From NCBI GenBank assembly GCA_023443455.1, contig JAEZUE010000103.1, positions 1-64,000 of the forward strand: 64,000 nucleotides of DNA, written 5' to 3'. Origin of the DNA: Verrucomicrobiota bacterium. GTDB taxonomy: Bacteria; Verrucomicrobiota; Verrucomicrobiia; Opitutales; Opitutaceae. The position numbers were made by a program, and so were the translations under genes. The first letter of the stretch is position 1, and each line of letters opens with the position of its first letter. The notes below the pieces were generated by a model that was given only the letters and a program-made list of their open reading frames with translations, was not told the origin of the DNA and ran no database searches. Of the stretch, positions 49,488-58,621 are shown in pieces.

Positions 49488-50705
49488 GTGGAGATCGCCG
49501 CCCGTCTCAAGCAAGCAGCCCGCGCACTGTTCCCCATCCGGGAACAGCGCTCGCTCTCGCTTGACCAGATGGCGGACAAGCTCGGCCTCTCGATCAAGAG
49601 CCTAGCCGGAAAGGCGGTTACCGAGGAGAGCGCGATGAAAGTGTCCTCTGTTTACGGATGCGTTCGCGTCCTCTCGGAGTCGGTCGCCGGCCTACCGCTG
49701 AAGCTGAAACGGAAGATCACCGGTGGATCAGAGGAAGCTGTCGACCATCCGCTGTATCGTATCCTAAAGGATGAACCGAACGAGAATGACACTGCCTATG
49801 AGTTCAACGAGACGATGTCCGCATCGCTCGAGTTGCGCGGCAACGCGAAGGCCCGGATCCTGCGCGACGCCTACGGGCGCGTGAAGGAGTTGCGGTTCGT
49901 GCACCCCGACGAGCTGCGCACGCAGAAGCTGGCCGACGGCCGGATCGTCTACCGCGACGGCAGCCGCGTGCTAATGCCGTTCGATGTTCTCCACCTGCGA
50001 AACATTTCGAAGGATGGAGTCGACGGGATGTCTGTCCTCGCCCAGGCGCGCGAGTCCATCGGCGTATCGTTGGCGACCGAGGAGCATGGCTCGCGATTCT
50101 TCGGCAACGGCGCCGCGCCCGGCGGCGTGATTGAGTTCCCGAACGGGACGAAGAAAGAGGATGTCGAGAAGTTCATGGAGCGCTGGAAGGAAGCGCACCA
50201 AGGATCAGAGAACTCCTATCGCGCTGCGGCGCTGTACGGTGGCATCAAGTACACGAGCCTCGGCGTCAACAACGAGGACGCGCAGTTCCTCGCCACGCGA
50301 AGCTTTCAGGTCGAGGACATCGCCCGATTCTACGGCGTGCCGCTATTCCTCCTTCAGTCGACGGAGAAGACCACGAGCTGGGGAACCGGGATGGAACAAA
50401 TCCAGCTCGCATTTCTCACCTTCACGCTTCGCCCGCGGCTCATCCGCTGGGAGAAGCGGATGAACAAGGTCCTCCTCACCGAAGAGGAGAAAGCCGCCGG
50501 CTACTTCTGCTCGTTCAACTTCGACGCGCTGATGCGCGCCGCCTTCAAGGACCGGATGGATGGATACGCCATCGGGCTCACGAACGGCATCTATTCGATC
50601 AACGAGGTCCGAGCCAAGGAGGACCTCAACGCCCTGCCCTCCAATGAGGGCGATGCCCACCGCGTTCCGCTCAACACCGCCCCGTCCGGGGCCCAAGAAT
50701 CATGA
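49488..50705 (+). CDS. HK97-family portal protein
   Basis: This 405-residue protein starts at a GTG and has the phage portal pattern: SVYGCVRVLSESVAGLPLKL (residues 48-67), HPLYRILKDEPN, EFNETMSASLELRGNA and the stem helix region with FYGVPLFLLQ and TLRPRLIRWEKRMN. It forms the dodecameric ring at the capsid vertex through which TerL pumps DNA. Its stop overlaps the protease start by four bases. Confidence 0.88.
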   Translation: MEIAARLKQAARALFPIREQRSLSLDQMADKLGLSIKSLAGKAVTEESAMKVSSVYGCVRVLSESVAGLPLKLKRKITGGSEEAVDHPLYRILKDEPNENDTAYEFNETMSASLELRGNAKARILRDAYGRVKELRFVHPDELRTQKLADGRIVYRDGSRVLMPFDVLHLRNISKDGVDGMSVLAQARESIGVSLATEEHGSRFFGNGAAPGGVIEFPNGTKKEDVEKFMERWKEAHQGSENSYRAAALYGGIKYTSLGVNNEDAQFLATRSFQVEDIARFYGVPLFLLQSTEKTTSWGTGMEQIQLAFLTFTLRPRLIRWEKRMNKVLLTEEEKAAGYFCSFNFDALMRAAFKDRMDGYAIGLTNGIYSINEVRAKEDLNALPSNEGDAHRVPLNTAPSGAQES

Positions 50706-51358
50706 ATACTCCCGCATTCCGTGCGATCCGCGGCATCGAAGTTCGCGAGGCTCCGAAAGACTCCAGCTTCATCGGAGTCCTCGAGGGTTACGCCGCCGTC
50801 TTCAACTCCGACTCTGTTCCGTTCACCGGGTACGAGAAGCCGTGGGTTGAGCGCATCGCCCCCGGCGCCTTCACGCGCTCGCTCCGCGAGCACCCCGACG
50901 TCAAGGCGCTCTGGTCCCACCGGTCCGACGCAATCATCGGCCGCGCTCCCGACACGCTGAAGATTGAGGAAGATGCCACCGGCCTCCGTGTGCAGATCAT
51001 GTTGATCGATACGCAGCAGAACCGCGACATCCTAGCATCGGTCCGCGCGAAGCAGATCGACGCGATGTCGTTCGGATTCACCGCCAAGTCGGTCCGCTGG
51101 GATGAAGAGGATGAGCGCGATGTGCGGACCCTTCTCGACGTCACCCTCGACGAGGTCTCGCCGGTCGTCTGGCCGGCGTACACCGACACGTCCCTCTCTG
51201 CCCGGTCGGCTGTGATCTGCACCGGCCACACCGACACCGAGTTTCGCACGCTCTCGACTGAGCGCGCCCATCACTTTGCCGAATCCGCCAAAGCCAGACA
51301 GGCCGCGGACGAGGCCAACCAGAACGCCATTCGCGGGATGGCGCTCCGGTTCCTGTAA
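50702..51358 (+). CDS. HK97 prohead protease
   Basis: This 218-residue serine protease has the HK97 prohead-protease signature: His in ALWSHRSD, Ser in DAMSFGFTA, and the APGAFTRSL segment near the N terminus. The C-terminal charged helix may be a delivery sequence. It cleaves the N-terminal delta domain of the capsid protein encoded next and is coupled to the portal gene. Confidence 0.86.
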   Translation: MNTPAFRAIRGIEVREAPKDSSFIGVLEGYAAVFNSDSVPFTGYEKPWVERIAPGAFTRSLREHPDVKALWSHRSDAIIGRAPDTLKIEEDATGLRVQIMLIDTQQNRDILASVRAKQIDAMSFGFTAKSVRWDEEDERDVRTLLDVTLDEVSPVVWPAYTDTSLSARSAVICTGHTDTEFRTLSTERAHHFAESAKARQAADEANQNAIRGMALRFL

Positions 51359-51382
51359 CTCCCGCATCACCACAGAATCATC

Positions 51383-52717
51383 ATGAATCGTATCAAGGAA
51401 CTGTTGGAGAAGCGTGGTGCGAAGGCTCAGGAAGCCCGCGCCATTTTTAACAAAGCGACCGCCGAGAAGCGCGAGCTTTCCGCCGACGAGCGCACGAAGA
51501 TCGACGCCCTCCAGAAGGAGTGCGAAGACCTCGACGCGAACGTACAGATCGAGATTCGCCAGCTGGCGCTCGAAGCGCGGAAGACCCCGTACGAGGATCT
51601 GTCGACGTCCGAGAAGCGCGACCTCGACACCTTCGACCTCGGCAAGGCGATCCGCTCGCTCGTCTACGGCGAAGCGCTCGACGGCATCGAGAAGGAGATG
51701 GTCGACTCCGGACGGGCCGAGGCCCGCACTGCCGGGATCAAGAGCGCCGGCGGGATAATCCTCCCGCAGATGCTCGTCCACCGCAGCGCGATCGGTCCGC
51801 GTGAAAAGCGCATCTTGTCCGCCACTGGCGGAACGGATCTCCAGTACGGCGGCGGCCTGATCCAGACGACCAAGATGGGAATCCTGGACGCCTTCTTCGA
51901 CGCCCTCGTCCTTCGCGAAGCTGGCGCACTCATCCTCACCGGCCTTCAGGGCAACTTCGACTGGCCGTCCTACGTCGCCCCGAGTGCGTTCGCGCACAAG
52001 GCTGAGAACGCCGACGCCGGCGAGGGCTCCCCGTCGTTCTCGGACGTCTCCTTCTCGCCGAAGCGCCTCCCTGGCTTCATCGACCTGTCGGACCAGCTGC
52101 TCATGCAGACCGGTTCCGTCGTCGAGCAGGTCGTTCGTCAAAACCTTATCTCGCAGCTCGCCGCCCAGGCCGAGTACTTCGCGATCCACGGCACTGGCCT
52201 CAACGGCCAGCCGAAGGGCATCCTCGCGACTGTTGGCATCGGTGATGTTGCGATGGGTACGAACGGCGCCATCCCGACGTGGGCGAAGGTCGTCGCGCTC
52301 GAGACGAAGATCGCAGTGCAGAATGCCGCCCGCGGCACGCTGCACTACCTCAGCAACGAGAAGATGCGCGGCCAGCTGAAGGTGACCCCGAAGGTTGCCA
52401 GCACCGACTCGCGCATGATTCTCGACGACGCCGCCGGCGGTATGCTCAACGGGCACAAGCCGCTGTTCACGAACTCCGTCGCGTCGAACCTCGTCAAGGG
52501 CAGCTCGGGCGCGAAGTGCTCGCCGATCATCTTTGGCCAGTTCTCCGACCTCGTCATGGGCTACTGGTCCGGCATCGAAATCGACCTCGTCCGCGATGTC
52601 GCATACGCGAAGGCCGGAAAGCGCGCGCTCGTGTTCAACTTGTTCCACGACTCCAACGTCGTTCGCCCGACCTCCTTCGCGGCGATCAAGGACTCGCTCA
52701 CCACGACCATCGACTGA
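51383..52717 (+). CDS. HK97-fold major capsid protein
   Basis: This 444-residue protein has a charged coiled-coil N-terminal delta domain of about 100 residues (ELLEKRGAKAQEARAIF) that should be removed by the protease, then the HK97-fold core with LPGFIDLSDQLLMQTGSVVEQ-type spine helix and SDLVMGYWSGIEIDL near the end. It assembles the icosahedral shell. An 11-bp-stem hairpin follows the stop and probably raises its relative expression. Confidence 0.86.
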   Translation: MNRIKELLEKRGAKAQEARAIFNKATAEKRELSADERTKIDALQKECEDLDANVQIEIRQLALEARKTPYEDLSTSEKRDLDTFDLGKAIRSLVYGEALDGIEKEMVDSGRAEARTAGIKSAGGIILPQMLVHRSAIGPREKRILSATGGTDLQYGGGLIQTTKMGILDAFFDALVLREAGALILTGLQGNFDWPSYVAPSAFAHKAENADAGEGSPSFSDVSFSPKRLPGFIDLSDQLLMQTGSVVEQVVRQNLISQLAAQAEYFAIHGTGLNGQPKGILATVGIGDVAMGTNGAIPTWAKVVALETKIAVQNAARGTLHYLSNEKMRGQLKVTPKVASTDSRMILDDAAGGMLNGHKPLFTNSVASNLVKGSSGAKCSPIIFGQFSDLVMGYWSGIEIDLVRDVAYAKAGKRALVFNLFHDSNVVRPTSFAAIKDSLTTTID

Positions 52718-52737
52718 ACGTCGACCTGAACCATCAC

Positions 52738-52766
52738 GCGGCCGGAGAGTGAACATCTCCGGCCGC
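52738..52766 (+). terminator. Hairpin downstream of the capsid gene
   Basis: GCGGCCGGAGA (52738-52748) and TCTCCGGCCGC (52756-52766) form a perfect 11-bp stem with a 7-base loop, followed by only TTCTC. It looks like a partial intrinsic terminator or mRNA stabiliser that lifts capsid over downstream expression. Confidence 0.55.
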
Positions 52767-52776
52767 TTCTCAGAAA

Positions 52777-53580
52777 ATGCCCCGAACCATAGCAGACTTC
52801 GTCGGAATCCACCGCGGCGAGACCGCGTGGATCTTCGGCAAGGGCCCGACGCTCGACCGCTTCGACATGGCGTCGGCCGGCCCGATCCGTTGCGCGCTCA
52901 ATGACGTAGTCCGCTATGTTCCGGAGGTGATGTTTTGTTTCGCGTGCGACGGAATCGGGCCATGGGCGCACCTCTACCGTCCCGAAAATATTCTCTTCCA
53001 GCCGCAGCGCACCGTCGAACGCCACGACATGCGCAACCCGGAGACGTGGCCGTGTGAACTCGTTCCATTCGTCGACATGCCCGGCGTCGACCTCGCCGGC
53101 CGCTCCGTCGCTGACCTCGTCTCCGGCGGACTTGCCATTCGCCGCGGCACGATCGGCAGCGCGATCCAGGTCCTCCACATCATGGGGATCACGAAGATCG
53201 TCTGCGTCGGGATCGATGGCGGCGGAGGGCGCGCGGCGAAGGAGTGGCACACGAACCTTCGGTCCGATCATCACGAAGACTACAACGACATCCGCGACGG
53301 CTTCATCGCCGCCGCTTCCATTCTCGGAATCGAGCTCGAGTTCTTCGGACTCGACTCCCCCATCGTGAATACGAACGGCACCATCACCGTCCGCATTTTG
53401 TCCGGTTGCGGCATCGGGTCTGGCTCTGCGGAGGCTGGCGACATTCTCGATCTGCACCCGGCCGATGCGAAGACGCTTCTCCGCCTACGCCTCGCCGAGC
53501 CGTTCGTGCGCCACCCTGCGCACCCTCGCATTCGCGAGACCGCCACACTCGACCGTCCACGGGAGACCCGCTCATGCTGA
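52777..53580 (+). CDS. MptE/DUF115-like protein fused to a phage structural segment
   Basis: Residues 1-190 resemble the DUF115/MptE or MAF-type nucleotide-sugar fold (TAWIFGKGPTLDRFD, IRCALNDVV, VCVGIDGG). The C-terminal tail (GDILDLHPADAKTLLRLRLAE, about residues 227-247) resembles the short domain found on many phage structural proteins that follow the capsid gene. It might modify or bind a glycan or act as a moonlighting capsid factor; no catalytic residues are certain. It overlaps the next start by seven bases. Confidence 0.5.
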   Translation: MPRTIADFVGIHRGETAWIFGKGPTLDRFDMASAGPIRCALNDVVRYVPEVMFCFACDGIGPWAHLYRPENILFQPQRTVERHDMRNPETWPCELVPFVDMPGVDLAGRSVADLVSGGLAIRRGTIGSAIQVLHIMGITKIVCVGIDGGGGRAAKEWHTNLRSDHHEDYNDIRDGFIAAASILGIELEFFGLDSPIVNTNGTITVRILSGCGIGSGSAEAGDILDLHPADAKTLLRLRLAEPFVRHPAHPRIRETATLDRPRETRSC

Positions 53581-54149
53581 TCACCGACCGCCTCACCACT
53601 CCGCCCGCCGAGGAGCCGATCACCGTATCCGAGCTGAAGGCGCATCTTCGCATCACGAGCGATGAAGAAGACACGGAGCTTGCTGGCTACATCGCGTCGG
53701 CTCGTGAGTACTACGAGGGGCAGACCGGTCGGGCGCTCGTAACGCAGTCGCGCACTGCGGCATTCGACGAGTTCCCGGTCGGGGGCGGCGCCGTCACATT
53801 CGGCCGCGTTCCCCTCACCTCGGTGGCCGCCGTGAAGTACCTCGACGGCGAACTCGTCGAGCGGACGCTCGGAGGGACCGCGTACTACGCCGACACGATC
53901 GGCGAGCCTGGAAGCATCAGCCTTCGCCCCGGCCAGTCGTGGCCAGCCACGGCTACCGTTTCGAACGCCGTCCGCGTGGAGTATACCTGCGGGACAGAGG
54001 CGGCTTCAGTCTCCGCGGTCGCGAGGCAGGCGATCCTGTTCCTTGCCGCCCACTTCTTCGAAAACCGGGTTCCGGTCAACATCAGCGCCACCGCGAGCGA
54101 TGTCCCGCTCACGCTTCAGGCGCTGATCTGGTCGGACCGCATCCACTGA
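53574..54149 (+). CDS. Head-tail connector protein (gp6-like)
   Basis: This 191-residue protein matches the HK97 gp6/SPP1 gp15 connector pattern: EPITVSELKAHLRI near residue 15, the DTELAGYIASAREYYEGQTGR helix (shortened here: residues about 36-57), then strands and the AILFLAAHFFENR helix near residue 165. It joins the portal to the neck. The start codon lies inside the end of the DUF115-like gene. Confidence 0.8.
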   Translation: MLITDRLTTPPAEEPITVSELKAHLRITSDEEDTELAGYIASAREYYEGQTGRALVTQSRTAAFDEFPVGGGAVTFGRVPLTSVAAVKYLDGELVERTLGGTAYYADTIGEPGSISLRPGQSWPATATVSNAVRVEYTCGTEAASVSAVARQAILFLAAHFFENRVPVNISATASDVPLTLQALIWSDRIH

Positions 54150-54160
54150 CCCCACCAGCC

Positions 54161-54370
54161 ATGCGCGACCTTCTCCGCGATCTCATCACCTTCCTCGTAA
54201 CGATGGCTACGGCCGCCGGTTCGTACCTTGCGGGCAATTACGACAAGCTCTCGGCCGCTGCGCTCTCCATCGCCGGACTATCCTTCTTGGTCTGGCGCTG
54301 GCGCAAGGCGTCGAAGACGCAGCTCTGCGACAAGACGAACTGCCCGCACCGCCACGACCCGACCTCCTGA
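54161..54370 (+). CDS. Small membrane protein in the connector region
   Basis: This 69-residue protein has one or two short hydrophobic segments (ITFLVTMATAAGSYLAG and LSIAGLSFLVW) and a Cys/His tail CDKTNCPHRH. It could be a holin-like or antiholin-like peptide, or a structural peptide. No endolysin gene is nearby to support a lysis role. Confidence 0.45.
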   Translation: MRDLLRDLITFLVTMATAAGSYLAGNYDKLSAAALSIAGLSFLVWRWRKASKTQLCDKTNCPHRHDPTS

Positions 54371-54373
54371 GTC

Positions 54374-55186
54374 ATGAACCCCGGCCGTCTCGACAAGTAC
54401 GTCTCGCTCCGTCGCCTCGATACCTCGCTCGACGCGATCGGTGGAGTCGTGGAGTCGTGGACGCATGTGGCCTGGGTCTGGGCGCAGAAGCTCCCGGAGA
54501 AAGGCCGCGAATTCATCGCTGCGCAGGCTCGCGTTGCCGAGGCCGCCGCGGTGTTCCGCATCCGCTACCGCTCCGACATCGCCGCGACGTGGCGCATCTT
54601 TTCCGAGGGGGTTGGCTACCAGGTGGCGGCTCCGCCGGTCGAAGTTGGCCGGCGGAGCTTTCTCGACCTGATCGTACGCTCTGCCCCGCCATCCGATCCG
54701 CAGTGGCCGCTGTCGAACGTGTTTGAGGTCTCGCTCAAGGCGGGCGAGGCGTTGCGTGCCGTCACCTTCGCCGCCGCCTTCGAGTCGGCGCCGCGTGGCC
54801 TCTACGTGCAGCTCCTCGTCCCGGCCGGTGGCGAGACGTTCGAGGTGTTGATCAACCCGGCAAACATCACGGCCGCCGGCTTCGTCGCCGAGTTCGGCGC
54901 CGCAGTTCCGTCGGGCGGGTACAAGCTCAGCGTCCAGGCGTTTCAGTTCGTGCAGACGTTTACGGTCGAGCTGACGGACGGCGCCGCGTCGCAGGCCGTC
55001 GAGTTCGCCACCGCGTTCCCGTCCGTGCCTCGTGGGCTCAAGGCCACGCTCCTGCCCCCGTCCGACGGCTACGAGTTCACCGCCGCGCTGGTCGTCAAGT
55101 CTCTCACCGCCGCCGGATTCTCTCTCGAGTTCGGCGCCATCGTCCCCGGGCCCGGCTACCGCGCACTCATCCAAGTTTCGCTATGA
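54374..55186 (+). CDS. Head-tail joining protein with duplicated C-terminal units
   Basis: Residues 1-105 are a head closure/head-tail joining domain (LDKYVSLRRLDTSLD, TWRIFSEGVGYQV, RSFLDLIV). Residues about 115-270 are two similar beta-rich units of 75 residues: each has AVTFA/AVEFATAF, PRGLYV/PRGLKA and an ITAAGFVAEFGA/LTAAGFSLEFGA step. The duplication is absent from simple head-closure proteins and may contact tail or fibre. It overlaps the fibre gene by ATGA. Confidence 0.65.
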   Translation: MNPGRLDKYVSLRRLDTSLDAIGGVVESWTHVAWVWAQKLPEKGREFIAAQARVAEAAAVFRIRYRSDIAATWRIFSEGVGYQVAAPPVEVGRRSFLDLIVRSAPPSDPQWPLSNVFEVSLKAGEALRAVTFAAAFESAPRGLYVQLLVPAGGETFEVLINPANITAAGFVAEFGAAVPSGGYKLSVQAFQFVQTFTVELTDGAASQAVEFATAFPSVPRGLKATLLPPSDGYEFTAALVVKSLTAAGFSLEFGAIVPGPGYRALIQVSL

Positions 55187-57738
55187 GAAAGTCCACCGCC
55201 ATCCTACTCGCCGCGCTCTGCCTCGCCCCGTACGCGCAGGCCCAGAACACCCTCGCCGGTAACCTGACCGTGCAGCAGACGGTCAAGCTCACCGGTGCCG
55301 CGTCGCCCGCCCAGATCACGTCAAACGTCAACGACTACGCGCCGACCGGGTTCGCCACGGCATCCGTGCTCCGCCTCCAGTCCGACGTCCCGCGCACCAT
55401 CACCGGCCTAGCAGGCGGCGTCGCCGGGCGCATGGTCTGGCTGACCAACGTCGGATCGCAGACGATCACGCTGGCGACGGAGTCGGCATCTTCGACGGCC
55501 GCCAATCGCTTCGCCTTCGGAGCGCTCGGCTTCGATCTCCCGGCCGGCGGGAGCCTCAGTATCTGGTACGACACCACGTCCAGCCGTTGGCGCGCCGCGA
55601 CCAATCTCGCCGCGGGTGGTGGTGGCGGAACCATTGACCAGACCGCCCGCGACGCAGCGGCGGCCGCCCAGGCCACCGCCGACGGCAAACAGGACGCGCT
55701 GGCCAACGCGGCCACGCTGGCAAAGGTCAGCGAGTCCGGCGGCCTCCCGCTTTGGGACGGCTCCGCGTGGCCCGGCGGCGGTGGCGGCGGGACCGGCACC
55801 GTGACAGAAGTCTCCGTCGTCACTGCGAACGGCGTATCGGGATCAGTCTCCAACGCGTCGACCACGCCGGCCATCACCATCTCGCTTGGCTCCATCACTC
55901 CGGCGAGCGTCGCGGCGTCCGGCACCGTCACCGGCTCGAATCTCAGCGGCACGAATACCGGTGACCAGACCAACGTCACCGGCAACGCCGGCACGGCGAC
56001 CAAGCTGGCCACGGCCCGCACGATCAATGGCGTCTCCTTCGACGGTACGGCCAACATCACCGTGCCGGCCGCCGCCGGCACACTCACCGGGTCCACGCTG
56101 GCGAGTGGCGTCACTGCGTCGTCCCTGACCAGCGCCGCGGGCGGATCCTTCGGCACCGCAGCCTTTACGGCCGCGACCTCGTACGACCCGGCCGGATCCG
56201 CCGCCGCGATCACGCTTGCCGGTCTCGGCGGAGTGCCGACGTCGCGCACGGTCAACGGGCACGCGCTCACGGGCAACGTCACGGTGACGCCGTCCGACCT
56301 CTCGCTCGTGATCGGCGCGAACACCCAAGCATGGTCTACGAAACTCGATACCATCGCCGCCCTCGCCGCTGGCTCCGGGTGGCTGCACAACGACGGAACC
56401 GGCGCGCTCGCGTGGTCCATCCCTAGCAAGTCCGACATCGGCCTCGGATCAGTCGAGAACACCGCGCTCTCGACGTGGGCGGGCTCCGCGAGCATCTCGA
56501 CGGTCGGTACCATCACCTCGGGCACATGGCAGGGAATGGCTGTCGACGACACCTACGTCGCCAGCGCCGCGGCGTGGAACGCGAAGGTCTCGTTCCCGGG
56601 ATTTGGCACGACCGGCTCGACCGCTGCCGTTGGCAACGACTCGCGCTTGAGCGATGCCCGCACCCCGCTTGCGCACAACCAAGCGTGGAGCACGATCACT
56701 ACTACCCCAACCACGTTGAGCGGGTACGGCATCACCGATGCGCAGGGGTTGGACTCTGACCTCACTGCGCTGGCTGGTAACAGCACCAACGGCCTGTGGG
56801 CGCGGACCGGCTCGGGCACTGGCGCAGCTCGCACCATCACCGGCACCGCCAACCAAGTCACCGTGACGAACGGCGACGGCGTGGCAGGCAACCCGACACT
56901 AGCCTTACCCCAGAGTATTGCCACAACGAGCACACCACAGTTCGCCAGAATCGGCATTGGGCAAGCTGCTGACGCAGCAATCGAGGTGTCGATTGCGGGC
57001 AACTTGATGCTACCGGGAGCCGGAAGGCGCATTCTGGGGGACTTCTCAAACTCTACCTTCCCAAATCGGCTAATATTTCAATCAACAACTACGAATGGTA
57101 ATACCAACGTGATGGCAATGCCGAACGGGACGGCGACGCTATCGAGTTGGACGCTACTGAACTCATCGAGTGCGACGGATTGTGCGAAGCTGCAATTTTA
57201 TACGACCGGTGCGTCATCCCACCACCTAAACTCGGGGCATGTTGGATCCGGGACAACCCTGTCCGTGGCCTTTTCCATCGATGACATTCCCGCGCTAGAG
57301 ATTTTAACCACCCGAGCAATTAAGTTACCGACCTACGGCGCCGGCACACTCGTCACCGACAGCTCGGGCAACGTCACCGCTTCATCGGACGCCAGCCTCA
57401 AGACCGTAACGGGCACGTTCACGCGCGGTCTCGCTGACGTTCTCAAGCTCACGCCACGTACATACCACTGGAATGCGCAGTCCGGCATGAATACGGATGA
57501 CGAGAACGTCGGCTTCATCGCGCAAGAAGTCCTCGAATCCATCCCCGAAGCGGTGGGGCAATATCGCACCTCCGAAGTCGAGGTTGACGGGAAGAAGACC
57601 AAGAAGCGCGAAAAGGCCGAGCTGCTCACTCTTTCCGACCGCCCGTTGATTGCCGCGCTGGTCAACGCCGTGAAGGAATTGAAGGCCGAGAACGACGCGC
57701 TCAGCGCACGCATCGCGAAACTGGAGGGGAAGAAGTGA
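55183..57738 (+). CDS. Tail fibre with S74 chaperone domain and N-terminal signal peptide
   Basis: This 851-residue protein has a signal peptide (MRKSTAILLAALCLAPYAQA), a long Gly/Thr/Ser-rich beta region with many SLGSIT, GTATKLATAR and TLTGSTLAS collagen-fibre-like units, and a C-terminal intramolecular chaperone (peptidase S74) domain starting DASLKTVTGTF with GFIAQEVLES. The trimeric S74 domain auto-cleaves after fibre folding. Sec export is unusual for a phage fibre, and its place before the tail tube gene is atypical. Confidence 0.75.
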   Translation: MRKSTAILLAALCLAPYAQAQNTLAGNLTVQQTVKLTGAASPAQITSNVNDYAPTGFATASVLRLQSDVPRTITGLAGGVAGRMVWLTNVGSQTITLATESASSTAANRFAFGALGFDLPAGGSLSIWYDTTSSRWRAATNLAAGGGGGTIDQTARDAAAAAQATADGKQDALANAATLAKVSESGGLPLWDGSAWPGGGGGGTGTVTEVSVVTANGVSGSVSNASTTPAITISLGSITPASVAASGTVTGSNLSGTNTGDQTNVTGNAGTATKLATARTINGVSFDGTANITVPAAAGTLTGSTLASGVTASSLTSAAGGSFGTAAFTAATSYDPAGSAAAITLAGLGGVPTSRTVNGHALTGNVTVTPSDLSLVIGANTQAWSTKLDTIAALAAGSGWLHNDGTGALAWSIPSKSDIGLGSVENTALSTWAGSASISTVGTITSGTWQGMAVDDTYVASAAAWNAKVSFPGFGTTGSTAAVGNDSRLSDARTPLAHNQAWSTITTTPTTLSGYGITDAQGLDSDLTALAGNSTNGLWARTGSGTGAARTITGTANQVTVTNGDGVAGNPTLALPQSIATTSTPQFARIGIGQAADAAIEVSIAGNLMLPGAGRRILGDFSNSTFPNRLIFQSTTTNGNTNVMAMPNGTATLSSWTLLNSSSATDCAKLQFYTTGASSHHLNSGHVGSGTTLSVAFSIDDIPALEILTTRAIKLPTYGAGTLVTDSSGNVTASSDASLKTVTGTFTRGLADVLKLTPRTYHWNAQSGMNTDDENVGFIAQEVLESIPEAVGQYRTSEVEVDGKKTKKREKAELLTLSDRPLIAALVNAVKELKAENDALSARIAKLEGKK

Positions 57739-57941
57739 AGCACCGCCCCGATACCCGTGGCCTCCTCTACTTCAGTATCGCCGTCCTTGGCGTTTGGGCT
57801 GGCGAGCTGGCGAACCTTGGCGGGGCCGAGCTCTTCGCCCGCATCTCCGACCGTTGGCCCGCGCTCGCAATCTCCTCTGTGCTCGCCGGTCTCATCGCCG
57901 TGCGCGCCTACATCGATCAGCACATCTCGCGCAACAAGTAA
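57735..57941 (+). CDS. Small membrane protein (holin candidate)
   Basis: This 68-residue protein starts at a GTG overlapping the fibre stop. It has two hydrophobic helices (LLYFSIAVLGVWAGEL and LAISSVLAGLIAVRAYI) and a short charged C terminus, the size and shape of class II holins. No lysin lies in the window to confirm lysis function. Confidence 0.5.
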   Translation: MKHRPDTRGLLYFSIAVLGVWAGELANLGGAELFARISDRWPALAISSVLAGLIAVRAYIDQHISRNK

Positions 57942-57947
57942 CCAGTC

Positions 57948-58406
57948 ATGAAATACCTAACCACCCTCATCTTCGCAGCGCTAGCGCTGCTCTGCCTCCA
58001 GGCCTGCACTACCACCACCGGCACCAATCCTGATCGCTCTGCGGCCATCACCAGCGCCGTCCTTGAGCTCGCCGGCACGGCCATCGCCCCGGTGCTCACG
58101 AACAACCCCGAGTACCGTCCCGTCGCCTCTGGCGTGGCCGAGGCGCTCGGCACTCTCGAGACCGGCACCATCACCGCGGAGACGGTCCGCAGCTTCATTG
58201 CCGCCTTGGCTGAGCGTCAGGGTTGGGCGCCCGACCAGCGCGCCTATGCCGAGCTCATGGCCGCCTCCGCCTGGACGATCTACACCGCGCAGACCGGGCA
58301 GACATCAGCTCCCGTATCCGACCCGCAGACGCTCGCGTGGATCTCCGCTTTCCGCCGTGGCCTGCAAACCGCCGTCGCACTCAGCGCCGCGCCCGCTTCG
58401 TCCTGA
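57948..58406 (+). CDS. Phage lipoprotein (larger)
   Basis: This 152-residue protein has a lipoprotein signal with lipobox LQAC at residues 17-20. The mature part is helical, with TSAVLELAGTAIAPVL and ETVRSFIAALAERQG. It sits between the holin candidate and a small soluble protein. A spanin outer-membrane subunit is possible but not shown. Confidence 0.6.
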   Translation: MKYLTTLIFAALALLCLQACTTTTGTNPDRSAAITSAVLELAGTAIAPVLTNNPEYRPVASGVAEALGTLETGTITAETVRSFIAALAERQGWAPDQRAYAELMAASAWTIYTAQTGQTSAPVSDPQTLAWISAFRRGLQTAVALSAAPASS

Positions 58407-58408
58407 CC

Positions 58409-58621
58409 ATGGCCCTCGGCGAATCCATCTTCTCGGCCATCGCGAACGTCTTCGGTCTCACCCGGGACCGGAGCGCACTGCGCAACTCGCCCGCGATGCA
58501 GGCGAGCAAGGCCGCGAAGACGGACGCCACCATCCGAGCCGAGTCCACGGCCGCCGTCGCCGCCGCCAAGACCGGCGACGCCGAAGCCCTCGAGAAACTC
58601 CGCCGACTCACCGCCGAATGA
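58409..58621 (+). CDS. Small soluble alanine-rich protein
   Basis: This 70-residue, helix-prone protein (GESIFSAIANVFGLTRDRS, then Ala/Thr/Lys-rich) lies between the two lipoprotein genes with no gap. Its role is unknown. Confidence 0.4.
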   Translation: MALGESIFSAIANVFGLTRDRSALRNSPAMQASKAAKTDATIRAESTAAVAAAKTGDAEALEKLRRLTAE

